The notes under the pieces were generated by a model that worked only from the letters and a program-made list of their open reading frames with translations, was not told the origin of the DNA and ran no database searches. Position numbers and translations under genes: made by a program. 64,000 nt of DNA, taken from positions 1,860,001 to 1,924,000 of the forward strand of contig PYIU01000002.1 in assembly GCA_003415625.1 (NCBI GenBank), given 5' to 3'. The DNA is from Aquanectria penicillioides (Eukaryota > Ascomycota > Sordariomycetes > Hypocreales > Nectriaceae). Below, piece after piece: positions 45,801-58,985 of the stretch (within the stretch, counting starts at the first letter, position 1; every line of letters begins with the position of its first letter).

Positions 45801-48800
45801 TCACACTCCTTGATCGGGAATCCGAGAAGATGCTGGTACCTCTTATTTCTCATCATCTTTTCGAACGACATGGAAATTCTCAATCATTGCTTTCTCAAGC
45901 ACCCAAACACCCCAATGATGGAAGGCAATATGTGCAATTCAAGAATAAGAACCGAGACCGACAGTACTGGCTCTTCCAAGGAGAAGAAACTCCCATCGAG
46001 AGAGACGACTACATCATTACCCCTTATGTCGAGCGTAATCTCCTCAACCTTGTTAGAGCAACCTCTACGCGACGTTTTCCCATTCTTATCCAAGGTCCGA
46101 CGTCCGCAGGAAAGACAAGTATGATTGAATACCTGGCAAATTTCACAGGCAACAAATTTGTCCGAATCAACAACCACGAACACACAGATCTCCAGGAGTA
46201 CCTGGGTACCTATGTTTCGGGAGCCGATGGAAAGTTGCGTTTCCAGGAAGGAATCCTGGTGCAGGCAATGCGTAAAGGCCACTGGATCGTTCTTGACGAA
46301 CTCAACTTAGCACCAACAGATGTCCTAGAGGCTCTGAATCGACTGCTGGATGACAACCGGGAACTTTTGATCCCAGAGACCCAAGAAGTTGTTCGACCCA
46401 TGAGAATTTCATACTCTTTGCCACTCAGAACCCCCCTGGTCTCTATGGCGGTAGAAAGGTGCTCTCCAGGGCCTTCCGAAATCGATTCCTTGAATTGCAT
46501 TTTGACGACATCCCCGAAGACGAGTTGGAGTTCATCCTTCAGCAGCGAAGCCGCAACACTTCCCCCCTGACTGTAAGCGAATCGTGACGGTTTATAAGGA
46601 GCTCTCTCGTTTGAGACAAACGAGTCGGTTGTTTGAGCAAAAGGATAGTTTTGCTACTCTTCGAGATCTTTTCCGATGGGCATTGAGAGAGGCGGATACC
46701 CGAGAGGAGATCGCCGCTCATGGTTTCATGCTGTTGGCCGAAAGAGTTCGAATTGAAGAGGAGCGAATTGCCGTCAAGGAGGTTATTGAGAGAGTCTTCA
46801 AGGTTAAAATTGACCCACAAGAGTTGTACTCTGGTACCACTGCACCGGAACTTAAGCATATCAGCAAAAAGGAGAATGGCCAAGGCGTGGTTTGGACCCA
46901 TGCAATGCGCCGACTTTATGTGCTTGTTTCGAGAGCATTGAGCAACAACGAGCCAGTCTTACTGGTGGGAGAAACTGGATGTGGCAAGACCACTGTTGTT
47001 CAACTCCTCGCAGAAGCATTGCAGCAGCAGTTACACATTGTAAATGCGCACCAGAACACAGAGACAGGAGATCTCATTGGATCTCAGAGACCCGTTCGCA
47101 ACCGAGGCGCTATTGTTGAGGCATTGGATGCAGATTTGAAGGCTGTCCTGCAACCGCTAGGCGTGGGTGTTTCTGGTTCAATTGAGGACCGACTCGAACG
47201 TTACAAGGCTCTTGATGGATCCATTACCAACGAAATTCCAGAGCAAATGCGAGAACGAATTCTGTCAAACGAGACTCGAAGCAAAGCATTGTTTGAGTGG
47301 GCAGACGGTAGTCTCGTGGAAGCAATGAGGGGAGGCCACTTCTTCTTGCTCGATGAAATCTCTTTGGCAGACGATTCGGTTCTGGAGAGACTGAACTCTG
47401 TCCTTGAACCGCAGAGAACCCTCTTACTCGCCGAGAAGGGAATCGACAACTCTTTCGTTGTTGGTGCAAGGGGCTTCCAATTCTTCGCTACTATGAATCC
47501 TGGTGGCGATTTTGGCAAGAAAGAATTGTCACCTGCGTTGCGAAACCGATTCACTGAGATCTGGGTGCCCCCTTTGTCTGGAAGTGAAGATATCTATGAC
47601 ATTGTTCGGACCAAACTTACGACCAAGTCTAAGCAGTTGGTGGAAATCATCGTCAAGTTCGCTGGATGGTTTGGACAGACGTTTAGAGCAATGGCCACGG
47701 CCCCATTCTCAGTTCGAGAGATTTTGGTTTGGGTTCAGTTCATCAACAATTTCGAGTCAGAAGATCCCGTTGTTTCATTGGTCCATGGTGCCGCCACAAT
47801 CTTCATTGATGGTATCGGTGCAAACCCCTCTGCCATTCTTGCGACTGACTCTAAGACTATCGATGAGCAAAGACAGACTTGCCTCGCAAAGCTAAGTGAA
47901 TTGATTGGCAAGGATGTATCACAAGTGTATCAAACGCATCCTGATTTAACTATGGACGACAAGTACCTCACTATCGGACATTTTAGCATCCCTCGCCACC
48001 AGAATGGTGTGGCAGATTCTGGGTTTGCCTTCCATGCTCCTACCACTCGTCTCAACGCCATGCGAGTCCTCAGAGCCCTGCAAATGCAAAAACCCATTCT
48101 TCTCGAAGGAAGTCCTGGTGTTGGAAAGACTACGCTAGTTGCGGCACTCTCCCAAGCGTGTGGCCGGCCCCTGACTAGAATCAACCTTTCAGACCAGACT
48201 GATCTAATGGATCTTTTTGGTACTGATGTCCCCGTGGAAGGGGCCGAGGCTGGTAACTTTGCCTGGAGAGATGCCCCATTCCTCCAGGCCATGCAGAAAG
48301 GAGAGTGGGTTCTCCTTGATGAAATGAATCTTGCTTCTCAATCCGTTCTTGAAGGTTTGAACGCTTGCCTTGATCACCGTGGAGAGGTATATGTTTCAGA
48401 ATTGGACCAAGTGTTTAAGCGCCACCCCGACTTCCGCCTCTTTGCGGCACAGAACCCCCATCACCAAGGAGGTGGCCGTAAGGGACTCCCCAGCTCTTTT
48501 GTCAATCGTTTCATCGTCGTTTATGCCGATGTGTTTTCAGACGACGACTTGAAGCTCATTGCAGCACACAATTATCCCAAGACGTCGCCCGAAGTGATCA
48601 ATCAATTGATCCAGTTCGTCTCAAAGCTGGAGCACCAACTCGTGGTGGAGAAAACTTTTGGAGCTCAGGGGAGTCCCTGGGAATTCAACCTTCGTGATGT
48701 CCTTCGATGGTTGAAGCTTCTTAACTCGACTGATCCTCTTCTGCAAACAGCCCAGGCTGATGACTTCCTCGATATCATTGTTAGACAGCGATTCAGGACA

Positions 48801-51800
48801 GAGCGGGATCGCGAGGAAGTCGAGAAGCTCTTCAGTTTGGTCTTTGGTTCGTCTCCTCGACGCCACAGCCTGTACCATGATATCAACTCGTCCTTCGGCC
48901 AGGTCGGCCTTGCTCTTCTTACTAGGGACGCCAATTCACAACCGGAACGACTCCCTAATATCGCCATAGTTCCCCGCCTTCCTGAGCTGGAGTCTCTTAT
49001 GATCTGCGTGAAGCAAAACGTCCCCTGTATTTTGAGCAGCCCCTCAGGATATGGAAAGTCTGTGCTTCTTGAACATGTGGCTGCATTAGCTGGTAAATCA
49101 CTTGTGGTTTTCCCGATGAATGCAGACATCGATACAATGGACCTCGTTGGTGGCTTTGAGCAAGCTGATCCTTTGCGAGAAGTCAACGCCGCCCTCCGAA
49201 GCCTACATGCAGATCTGCAAAGTTCTATCATGTCTGTGATCCCGGGCGACGTTCCCAAGGAAGCCCTAGAGCTGCTTCATCTGCTCGATGGCTTCGCTGG
49301 CGATGCAGATGCTTTGCCTACCATTCAATCCTGTATTGAAACTCTTCTAACTTGCATCCCTGACGCCTCTGAAGTTGCGACCACACTTTCAAAAACCCTT
49401 ACGTTACTCCAAGGCCCACTGGTTTTGGAGAACCCTCGATTTGAGTGGTTGGATGGTGTTATTGTCAAAGCTCTGCAACTGGGCCAATGGCTCGTTCTCG
49501 ATAATGCTAATATGTGCAATGCCTCCGTCTTGGACAGATTGAACTCCCTTCTCGAACCAAATGGTTTCTTGAGCATCAACGAACATTGTGGCCCTGGCGG
49601 TGAACCGAGGATCGTACAGCCCCATCCCGAATTCCGCATCTTCTTAACTATGGACCCGCGATATGGAGAACTTTCGCGAGCCATGAGAAATCGTGCCGTT
49701 GAAATTCATATCCACAATGAGCCACCTGAGATTCACAGTTGCTTTAAAAGAGTAACAGGAGTTGAGAGCAGTTTGCATCGCTTCCACATGTCTCAGCAGA
49801 TCTCAGAGTCTGTTTCTGGAGAAGCTGGGTCACTCCGGGTAACACAGACTGCATTTGAAATCCTGTCTATTTCGGATGTGCCTCTCCTCCCCCGGTACGC
49901 AAATACACTTCCTTGGAAGAACCCTGACAAACCAGAATTTTCTCAAGGCCTGGAAGAGCTACTCAAGTTCCTTCACTCAACGAACGGCTCAAATGGAGTG
50001 ACTTCTATTTCTCGTCTCTATTCTTCGCTCCCAGAGTCGAGCTCTTTTGGACTGTCAACCGCTCAAGTAAGCTTTCATCATTATTAAAATATATGTTACT
50101 AACCAAGTTCTAGCCGATTCACCCTCTCATCAATTTTCCAGTCGCTCGGTTACTGCCAGTCCCGAACCAAGCAAGATGGCTTGCATCATGCCTTGACTTT
50201 CAACGTGATTTGTTTGGCCTACAAACAACTCTTGAAGATCACCACCGCCAGGCCCAAGCTAACAAATTGGCATCCCTGAACCGACTTGAGAGGTCATTGA
50301 TCAGTGACCGGGTTGCCGCCGTGTCAAAGGATTCCACAGTCAAACTTGCCTCGTTCTTAACATCTACCATTAACGCGATGCGGGAATGGCTTCGGTTCGA
50401 TTTTGAGTCGTTCGATACTTGGAAGGTTAGTTATACACACAAATATTGTTTTCTTAGCATACTCATATGTCACAGGAGAGAGTACGAATCCTTAGAGCTG
50501 TTGTGCTTTACCTTGAACGAACGATCAAGCTTTCGTCCGAAAGTGATTTTGATGACGCCAAGTTCCAAGCTCATCTCGCGCAAGGAGCCAATCTTCTTCA
50601 GAAACATCTTGATGAATCATTGGGTAGCCATGAGCGTGACTTGGTCGCTCGTCTCCTGGACAAGTTGAGCAAAGATTTCACAAGTGGATTTAAGCTATCA
50701 ACAGGCCTGAGCATGGAGATTCTCTGGCAAATTTTCCGCCCAACTCCAATGCCTACCAAAGCAATTCTTGATCGATCCTTGGAGCTGGAAAAGCTTGGTT
50801 CTAGATTCGATGGTTTGAGGTGGAAGGCGGGGGCTTCTATTTCCGACCTTTCTAAGGCTATGACTACTCTTGAAAAGGCTTCGGGTATCCTTAGGAGCGA
50901 AGTCCCCAATGCTGATGATCTCGTGAAAGATTTAACAACAGAGATTGAGTCTTTGGAAGCCCGTATTGGAACTGAAGAGGTTGACCTCAAACCATTTCTC
51001 GCCTCACAGTTCGAGACGCTACGCCAGGTTTCAATGCTCACCTCCCTAAATACTGGTTTCGGAGTTGACCTCCTACATCAGGAGCTTATGGTTTTGTCCG
51101 ATGTGTCAACCAAAGCTGGCATGATGCTCGCTAGCTCAAACCAGCAAGCGGCTCTGCTACAATCCGTCGAAAATTTGGTTTATCAGAATCAATTTTCTTG
51201 GGATGGAAAATTCTCCACCTCTCTCTGGTCTAAGTTGGAGACACTGGGATCCGTCAACTTGAATTCATTGGCGTTGCTCGAGTCTGAGTTGCCGATTTTT
51301 GCGCGACAGTTATCGCATCTCACTGGGGATCTGACTATTGACCCGGTCTCGAGACTAAACGATACCCTCTGGAAACTCGTGCTTGAAATTTTCCACGTAC
51401 ATGGTGATAACCTCAAGGGTCTCGCTAACGCTGCATTGGAACAAGCATCTCGGGACTCTGTGGACCCCAGCTCTGCTTCGCCTGCGTTCAACGATCTCTT
51501 GAATGAAATCGAAGTCGAACATTTCCGAAGTGTCACTGCGGACCATTTTATTCAAGTCATCAAGGCGTTGGCTGCAGCTCAACAGACACCAGAGAAACAA
51601 GCCTATGTTTCTGCATTTGCATGGATCCACTTCAGTATTGGAACTGTGAAACTCTATGTTCCGGATCGCGTTTTCGACCCCCAAAGCAGACCAAAGATGG
51701 AGCGAGAGTTCTTCAAAGAGATGTACAATCTTCTTAACGATAACGTGCTCGCTCTCCAGGCTTTCGAAAAGTACTTCACCGGACAAGATATCAGCGAGCG

Positions 51801-54800
51801 AATCAACATTGCTAAAGAAGAGTCAGCCGCTCTAGGCCCCTTACCCAAGGAAGTCCAGCCAATCTATCGACCAGAGCAATCCGACCTAAGCAGACTCCAT
51901 GCCGAATTTTCGAATGTTCTGAAGTCTGTTACTGGACCCAGTCTGTCAACTGCACTCGATTTCATTGAATCCGACCCTGTACGGGCTACTGAGGAATTGA
52001 AACTGGTCAAAGAAAATGTGCTAAGACTCTTGGATCGCCTATCCTCCCGTTTTGAAGCGTACCAAGACATGACACGGCCGACATCGAACCTATTGCGATG
52101 TCTCTTGATCGGACTCTCACTCTGTGATGCAACTTCAGCTTTCAAACTTGCATCTGCCTCAGAAGAACTCTTACAAATCGCGCCTTTCTTTGGGGGTAAG
52201 ATTTGGGATCAAACCACTGGTACCTTCTCTGCAAGAAGTTTCGAATTTCTGTGTTACATGGGCGCAATGGTTTCCATTGAAGGGATCAGCACAGTGGCTC
52301 CTAGGGCCCGTGAATTGGTTTTTGAATGCTTCCATAACTTTTACGATGAATGGTCTAAGAGGCTTGAGGCAGACCGTAAAGAAGAGGCAGCCAAGGGGAG
52401 CCTCTATCGCTTCAAGGGCAGTTACGAGGACGAAGAGGAATTGGATGAAGAAGAGTTCAAAGAGCTTTTCCCTACATACGACGAGGAAGAAGACAACGTT
52501 ACCACCACCAAGAAGCGAGACGAGGTCCGTGACCAGTCTCTTCGTGTCGCAGAGACCCATAAGCGAATCTTCTTGGATAAAAAGGATCCAAAAGCTGCCC
52601 TTGAAGATCTGTGTCAGATTGTGGGACGACGCATCACAACCGAAACTGCTGGTTACTCCAACATTGACCGCAGTTTGACGGGAAGGATGCTGACTGGTGC
52701 AATGCTGCTGGCCGACGATAAAATGGAAGCTCTTACCTCGACTTCTGTAGATAAGTCTTACAACTTCTACACAGACGCAAACATCCCGGAGGCCCGCCAG
52801 CTTGTCGCCCTCACTCACAAGATCAAAGCTAGATTCCGTGAGCTTCAACTTGTTGATGAAATCGGGCATATGCAACCATTGGCAGATGTGATCCAAGCAT
52901 GTGATAAACTCCTTGAGCTTATCCACACCGAACCTCTCGCGAAGATTTTACCGAAGGTGGAACATCTCCATGCTCATGTTTATGAGTGGCAATTCGGCGG
53001 ATGGGCTAGTCGCATGTACGCAGTGCTCCCGCTCCACAATGCTCTTACCGACACAGTCATCCGCTGGCGACGATTGGAGCTCTCAACCTGGGCCAATCTA
53101 TTTGATATGGAACAAAAGAAATGCCAAGACGATGCCTACTCCTGGTGGTTTGTTGCTTACCAGGTTGTTGTCGCTGTCCCTCTTTCTATGGTCGATGATG
53201 CCGATGAGCTAAAGATTTATGCGGCCTCGCTCATTGAGAACCTGGAAACATATTTTTCGACTTCCATCATTGGCCAGTTCAAAGCTCGCTTGGCCCTGCT
53301 CAAACAACTCCTGAAGCACCTGCAGCTCTTGACCAAGGACTATCCTCTCTTGGATGTCATCTTGAACTCCTTGGCTAACTTCATCCTTTACTATGCACGA
53401 TACGAAAAGAGTATGGACGAAGCAGTCCAGAAGGGCCGCCTTCCAATTGAGAAGAAAATGAAAGATGTTCTCCTTATGGCTAGTTGGAAGGATACAAACA
53501 TCAACGCACTTCGAGAAAGCGCTCGAAAATCGCACCAAAAGCTCTTCCGGCTTGTGAGAAAATTCCGGAGTGTTCTGGGCCAAGAGGCAAAGCAGATCAT
53601 CGACCAAGGTCTCCCAGATGAAAACATTCAGCGTCAACAGCCGGCTCTGGAGAAGCATCTCCAATTCGAGGTCCTCCCCGAAGCCTTTTCTCTTGTGAAT
53701 GATATATTACCTGGATGGATCAATGCCCATCGACGGCTTGCCAACGTCTCTACAACCGTTTCTGTGATGCGAAAGGTTTCTGATGCGCCGGAAATGGTCA
53801 GCACAGTCCCACAGGCTGTGGATGACTTCATCACTAGCTTGAACGAATCAATGACTGAGCTGCGCAAGGAAACCCCGGCGTTCTTGAATGACGAAAACAA
53901 GGACCAAATCAAGCACCTCAAGACAAGGAAGCGGAAGTTATTTGCGGATACTCTACGTGACCTTCGCCAAATGGGCTTCAAGTACAACCTTGGACAGGAT
54001 AAACTTGCCCACCAAGGTTCACTTTCTCTTGTCCTTGCATCTGCCCAGCCAATTGAACTTCCCAAGAACAAGGCAACGGAATCGATTGACTATCACTTCC
54101 ACAAGATCCTTGACCTTGCTCCTAAAGCAAGAAACGCTGCGCGAGACCACTCCGAGGATCTAACTGGAGCAGAAGTTGGGCGAAGCATTGGGTTTGTCGA
54201 AGGCATGCTAGAATTGCTTATTACCCAGCGAAATTCAATTTCTTCGGCTGCCAAGTCCCTTTCCTTGCTCCAGAAATCAACAACCCAGTTTCAAAACCTT
54301 GGAACTTTTGAAAGAGAATGGCACACTGACACTTAAAAGTTCTGGATCTGACTGGAATCGTCTGCTGCTTTGGCTAATACAGATCCTCAAGTTCGCAACC
54401 AGGCTCATTCAAGTACATGCCAAATTCAGCCAGACAAAGCACGAAGAGGTCCTTATCCAGCTGGACTTTTGCCACGGCAGATTTCAAGCGCTGCAGTCTT
54501 CACACCTCGCGCTTAGCCAATTACCCGAAGGCTTCGCCTCTGCTAAAGCTGTGAAGGTGGAGGAAGAATTTTCGCAAGAGCTCGAGAAATTTCGAGCTTC
54601 ACTTGACCAAATGATCTTGGACTACCCAACACTTGGCTTCGTTCTTCACCAGATCCAAGGTTGGACCGAAATCACAGTACAAGGTATTGATGAATATGTA
54701 TTTGATTTAGAGCTTTCGACTTTGGGCAATGCCATTTCAACTCTCTGCGACAAGGTTCTGGTGGCTGTCGAGGGAGCTCGTAAAATGGCGAGTGGTATTC

Positions 54801-57724
54801 CTAGAAAGGAAGATGAACCCGGCTGGTTTACCAAGCATAGCGAAGGATTCTTGTCTCTGGTCAATAAGCTCCACATCAATGAAGTGGAGAGGGGAGTTAC
54901 CGGCTGTGTCGAAATGATGAAGCGGATTGACCTAGAGACACCGCAATTGAGCCAAGCAGCCATGGGCCTATTGGCTGTTGCAGCCCCTATCCTTGCGGAG
55001 TTCCTTGCTTTGTGTGAGCAATCTATCTCTCAAGCTGTCAATATTCATGACGCATTGGCACATATGGCCTATGACTTGACCAAGGCATTCACACAAATTG
55101 CTTCTCAGGGATTCTGCACTCCTCAAGAAAAGTCGGATGAAACTTCTGGCGAGTCAGGCAAGGTTGAATCCGGAACTGGTCTTGGAGACGGCGAAGGTGC
55201 CGAGGATATCAGCAAGGACATCCAACCGGATGAAGACCTTTCCGAGCTTGCTCAAGAGGCCAACAAGGAAGAAAATGGAGAGATGGAAGATGAAAAGGAT
55301 GCCGTGGACATGGCAGACGAGGAACTCGAGGGTGACATGGGTAGCGTGGATGGTGATGATGAAGATCGAGAAGGTTCTAAGAATGGAGAAGAGGAAGAAG
55401 AGAATGATGATATGGATGAGGAGGCGGGAGATGTCGATGATCTTGACCCTACTGCCGTTGATGAGAAGATGTGGGATGGAGAGGACGAAGAGAAAGCTGA
55501 AAAGGACCAGCAGGGGGACAAGGCAAAGGGCCAGAAGAAGGACGATGAGCAGATGGCGGCGGATGACGACGCGAAGAAGCAGGAAGGCGAAGAAGACCAA
55601 CAGGAGGCAGAAGATGGTGGTGAGCAGGATGAGGAAGATGAGGTTGGCGCCGAAGAAGAAGATGTCAAGACTCAGGAGGAGATGAATCGACAAGAACAAA
55701 CCGCTGAGGAGAAGGACACATTGGCTCTCCCAGACGAAATGGACCTTGATCTAGGTGAAGAACATGAGACAGGGTCAGAGAGCGACGGCCTGGACGACTT
55801 GTCTGATATCGAAGATGAGAAGCAAGAAGCCGAGGACCAGGAGATGGGCGACGGCAAAGAGGATGACACCGATGACGCCGCTGCTCAGGCGCAGTTGCAG
55901 GAAGAAGCTGGAGAGGACGAGCCTGAAGGCGAAGAGGATGAAGAGATCCCCGAAGAGAAGGTCGGAGCCAACGACGAGATCCAAGAGGACCCCCAAGCGC
56001 AGGAAGAGGAAGAGAAGCCAGATGAGTCTGAGGAGCAACCGGACCAAGCGCTTCCACCCCAGGATAATGCTACTACCGACAAGGACAACGCAGCGCCTAG
56101 CGATGTCAAGAGTTCGGGTCAAGACCAGAACGCCGAGTCGATGGACCTTGATGAAAAGTTCCAAAGCAATGCAGCACAGCAGGAGGATGGCGAGATGGGG
56201 GATGGAGCAGCCGATCAAGACACCAGTGCAGGCAACAAGGGATCCACGTCTCGGTCGAAGGAAACCATGGAAAAGGCCGAACAGGAGCAGGACAGCGACG
56301 AGTCGGCACGAAGCGACCCCTTCAAGAAGCTCGGCGATGCCCTGGAGCGATGGCATCGACAGCAAGAGGATATTAAGAGCGCCGACCCTGCCGATGAGAA
56401 TCAGGATGCGAAGCAGGATCCAGAGGCAGATCAGAGCCGACGGGAATTCCAGCACCTTCAGGATGATAACGATGCCACTGACACACAAGCTATGGGGACG
56501 GCAGATGACGAACAAGTCCAACCCATCGATGAGTCAATGGCCATTGATGATGAAAAGCAAGACCCTTCTAGCCGCCTGATGGAAGAAGACAAGGATGAAG
56601 ATGCTGAGCAAGAACCGGACAAGATGGACACGAGTGATTCGGCGGAGGCTTTGGATGCAGCCAAACAAGACGAAAAGGATCAGGATGATACTCGGACAGG
56701 AGTGAAGACTCAGCAGGGCAACTACAACCGCGAGTCTACTCCTTCAGAGCCGGAGGCGCAGTTGGCAGAAGAGAACGACGATGAAGCTGAGATTCAGGAA
56801 ACGTCAACGCAGCTTTCGATTACGCACATATCTGATGAACGGGCCCTTCGAGACTTTGGCGAGTCGATGCAGCAATGGACGGAGTTCCAGACCAAGACAC
56901 ACTCTCTATCCTTGGCTTTGACATCCCAACTTCGACTGATCCTGACCCCGTCGCAGTCAACGAAGCTTTCTGGGGCCTTCCGAACGGGTAAGCGGCTCAA
57001 CATTAAGCGCATTATCCCATATATTGCATCAAGCTACAAGCGAGACAAGATCTGGATGCGACGAGCCATTCCTACAAAGCGCACATATCAAATCCTGCTC
57101 TGCGTGGACGACAGCAAGAGTATGGGCGAGTCATCCTCAGGAAACCTGGCAATGGAGTCGCTGGTGATGGTATCGCGATCCTTGACAATGCTAGAGGCTG
57201 GTCAAGTAGGCATTCTCGGTTTTGGAGCTGATGTGTTTACGGCACACGCTTTGACAGATCCATTTGCTTCGGATGCAGGCGCCAAGGTGCTCCAAAAGTT
57301 CAACTTTTCGCAGGACCGGACCGATATTGGACTGCTCATCCAGCAGACAATGGAAACATTCCGCAGAGCTCGCCAGCAGGGCAGCGGAAACTCGGACCTG
57401 TGGCAACTTGCGCTCATCCTGTCCGATGGTTTGACGCCGTCGTCAGCTCACGAGTCGATCCGTCGACAGCTTCGAGAGGCAATGGAGGAGCGGGTGATGA
57501 TCGTGTTCATCATCATGGATGACACGAGCAAGAAGAAGGGAGACAGCGTGCTCGAATTGAAGGAGGCCAAGTTTGTGCGAGACGGAGGAGAGAGTCGGGT
57601 GGTGATCGAGCGGTACTTGGACACTTTCCCATTCCAGTACTATCTCATTGTGCACCACCTCGAGGAGCTACCAAGCGCTCTGGCCGGCCTGTTACGAACA
57701 TGGTTTGCCGAGGTCAATGCTTGA
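42824..57724 (+). CDS. mdn1: Midasin (Rea1/Mdn1), giant AAA+ ATPase of 60S ribosome assembly; three frameshifts
   Basis: Three exons: 42824-50066, 50114-50425, 50476-57724, about 4934 aa after compensating two -1 and one +1 indels, the usual size. Mdn1 uses ATP hydrolysis to pull Ytm1 and Rsa4 off pre-60S particles in nucleolus and nucleoplasm. Six AAA+ modules are visible by Walker A: HGLPGVGKTALV (about 306), VGETGIGKTTVV (638), QGPTSAGKTSMI (1086), VGETGCGKTTVV (1380), EGSPGVGKTTLV (1758), SSPSGYGKSVLL (2067). Walker B is DEINLAS, DELNLAP, DEISLAD and DEMNLAS in modules 2-5, is EDLDRAP in module 1 and DNANMCN in module 6, so module 6 looks hydrolysis-deficient. A long linker follows, then an Asp/Glu-rich region (about 4085-4625), then the VWA/MIDAS domain with VDDSKSMGESSSG intact. 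Breaks: 46397-46399 and 46562-46567 (one C missing each), 54293-54296 (one A extra). Confidence 0.97.
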
Positions 57725-58985
57725 AGAAGGGGGTGTGCAAATTGGAAAGTGGAAAAGAGATAGCGACATTGGCGACAGTGGAAGATATGCATGCATCTCA
57801 TGGAGTTTTGGGAGATTTTCTTTTTGATAGGATTGTGCATTGCAAGGGATTTTGTGATTGGCATTTTGTAAGCGAAGAATTTAGAATTGGTTGCTGGATA
57901 GATGGGAAGATGGAAAGAAAAGAAAGAATCAACATTGGAACTGAGACACGGGACTGAGTCAAAATGGCTTGAAGTGACTGTTGATGTTGTGCGACTCTTC
58001 ATTGTCTCGAGTTTGAGAATGGTTAGATGAAGCAAGCACACCACTAGCTTTGGTACTTTGGACCTATCTACCTTAAAAAGGTCATGCCATCTATTTATTC
58101 CCTTCAGGTTGTGAGATCAACTGACACATGATACTATCCCTGGTTTGAAACGAGTGGAGGAATCCAAGTCAATCAGGGAGCAAGCAGTGAGGAAGAAAAG
58201 AAGGACTCTTCAGGGCAGCAGCGCAAGTACAGGATCAGAGTTGGGCAGCACTAATTGTTATTAGTTGGCTTCACTCATTCATTCCTATTAGCTACTAGTG
58301 GGTGATTGCGCGCTGTTTGGTGCGCTATGATGCGCTGTGATGCACCGCTGTGACGCGCTGCACTTTCGCTGCAAACTGCCCTACTGCCCTACGCCATCTG
58401 GATGTAGGGTGCTCTGCAGCGGGCTCGGCCCGCTAATGCACCCCGAACTGCAGAAGAAAAAAGTAAAAATAAAAAAGGTACAGAGGCAAGTTGCCCGCTG
58501 CCCGCTACCAGCTGTGGCTTCTTCCCCCTCTCCCCGCCTCCCCGCTTCCGGCTTCCGGCTCCCAGTCGTCTCTCCCTCGTTCGTCCATCTGGCGCGGCTA
58601 TGATTGAGCTTGCCTTTTATCACAACTTTCTGTTCTCCATGGAAACATTCTGCCTCCTTTTTTCCCAATCGCCTTCCTCCCTTTGTTTACTTGACTGAAC
58701 ATCCTGTGTTCATTGTCTTCGTATTCCTTCTTTTTCTCTCTTTATTCGGAGATGCCATCAGTGTTTGCCCCCAGTGCTGTTGCCCGCCGCCGTGTCCTCC
58801 TCTGCAGATCCGACCTCCAACTTGGCCGCCATCTCGGGCTTGTTCGCCTTCAAAAATACCACCAACAGCAGCAGCAACGGCATTATTTCCGCTTGCCTTC
58901 GACCGGCCGTCTCGTCGCCTCTCTCGACCTCGGAAGCTCTGCTGTCGCCTCCAGTCGGTATCCTGCCAGTCACCAGCTCCGCGCC
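57725..58985. promoter_or_regulatory. Region between mdn1 and the isochorismatase-family gene
   Basis: 1.26 kb. Contains the mdn1 3' UTR, a run of TGCGCTGTGATGC-type short repeats (58320-58360), and a pyrimidine-rich leader (58500-58750). From the ATG at 58752 a frame stays open into the downstream CDS. Confidence 0.5.

Noticed and set aside
55154..56521. Long antisense and alternate-frame ORFs over the acidic region of mdn1
   Set aside because: GAA/GAG/GAT-rich coding sequence has few stops in other frames; the products are simple Leu/Ser/Lys-rich shadows.
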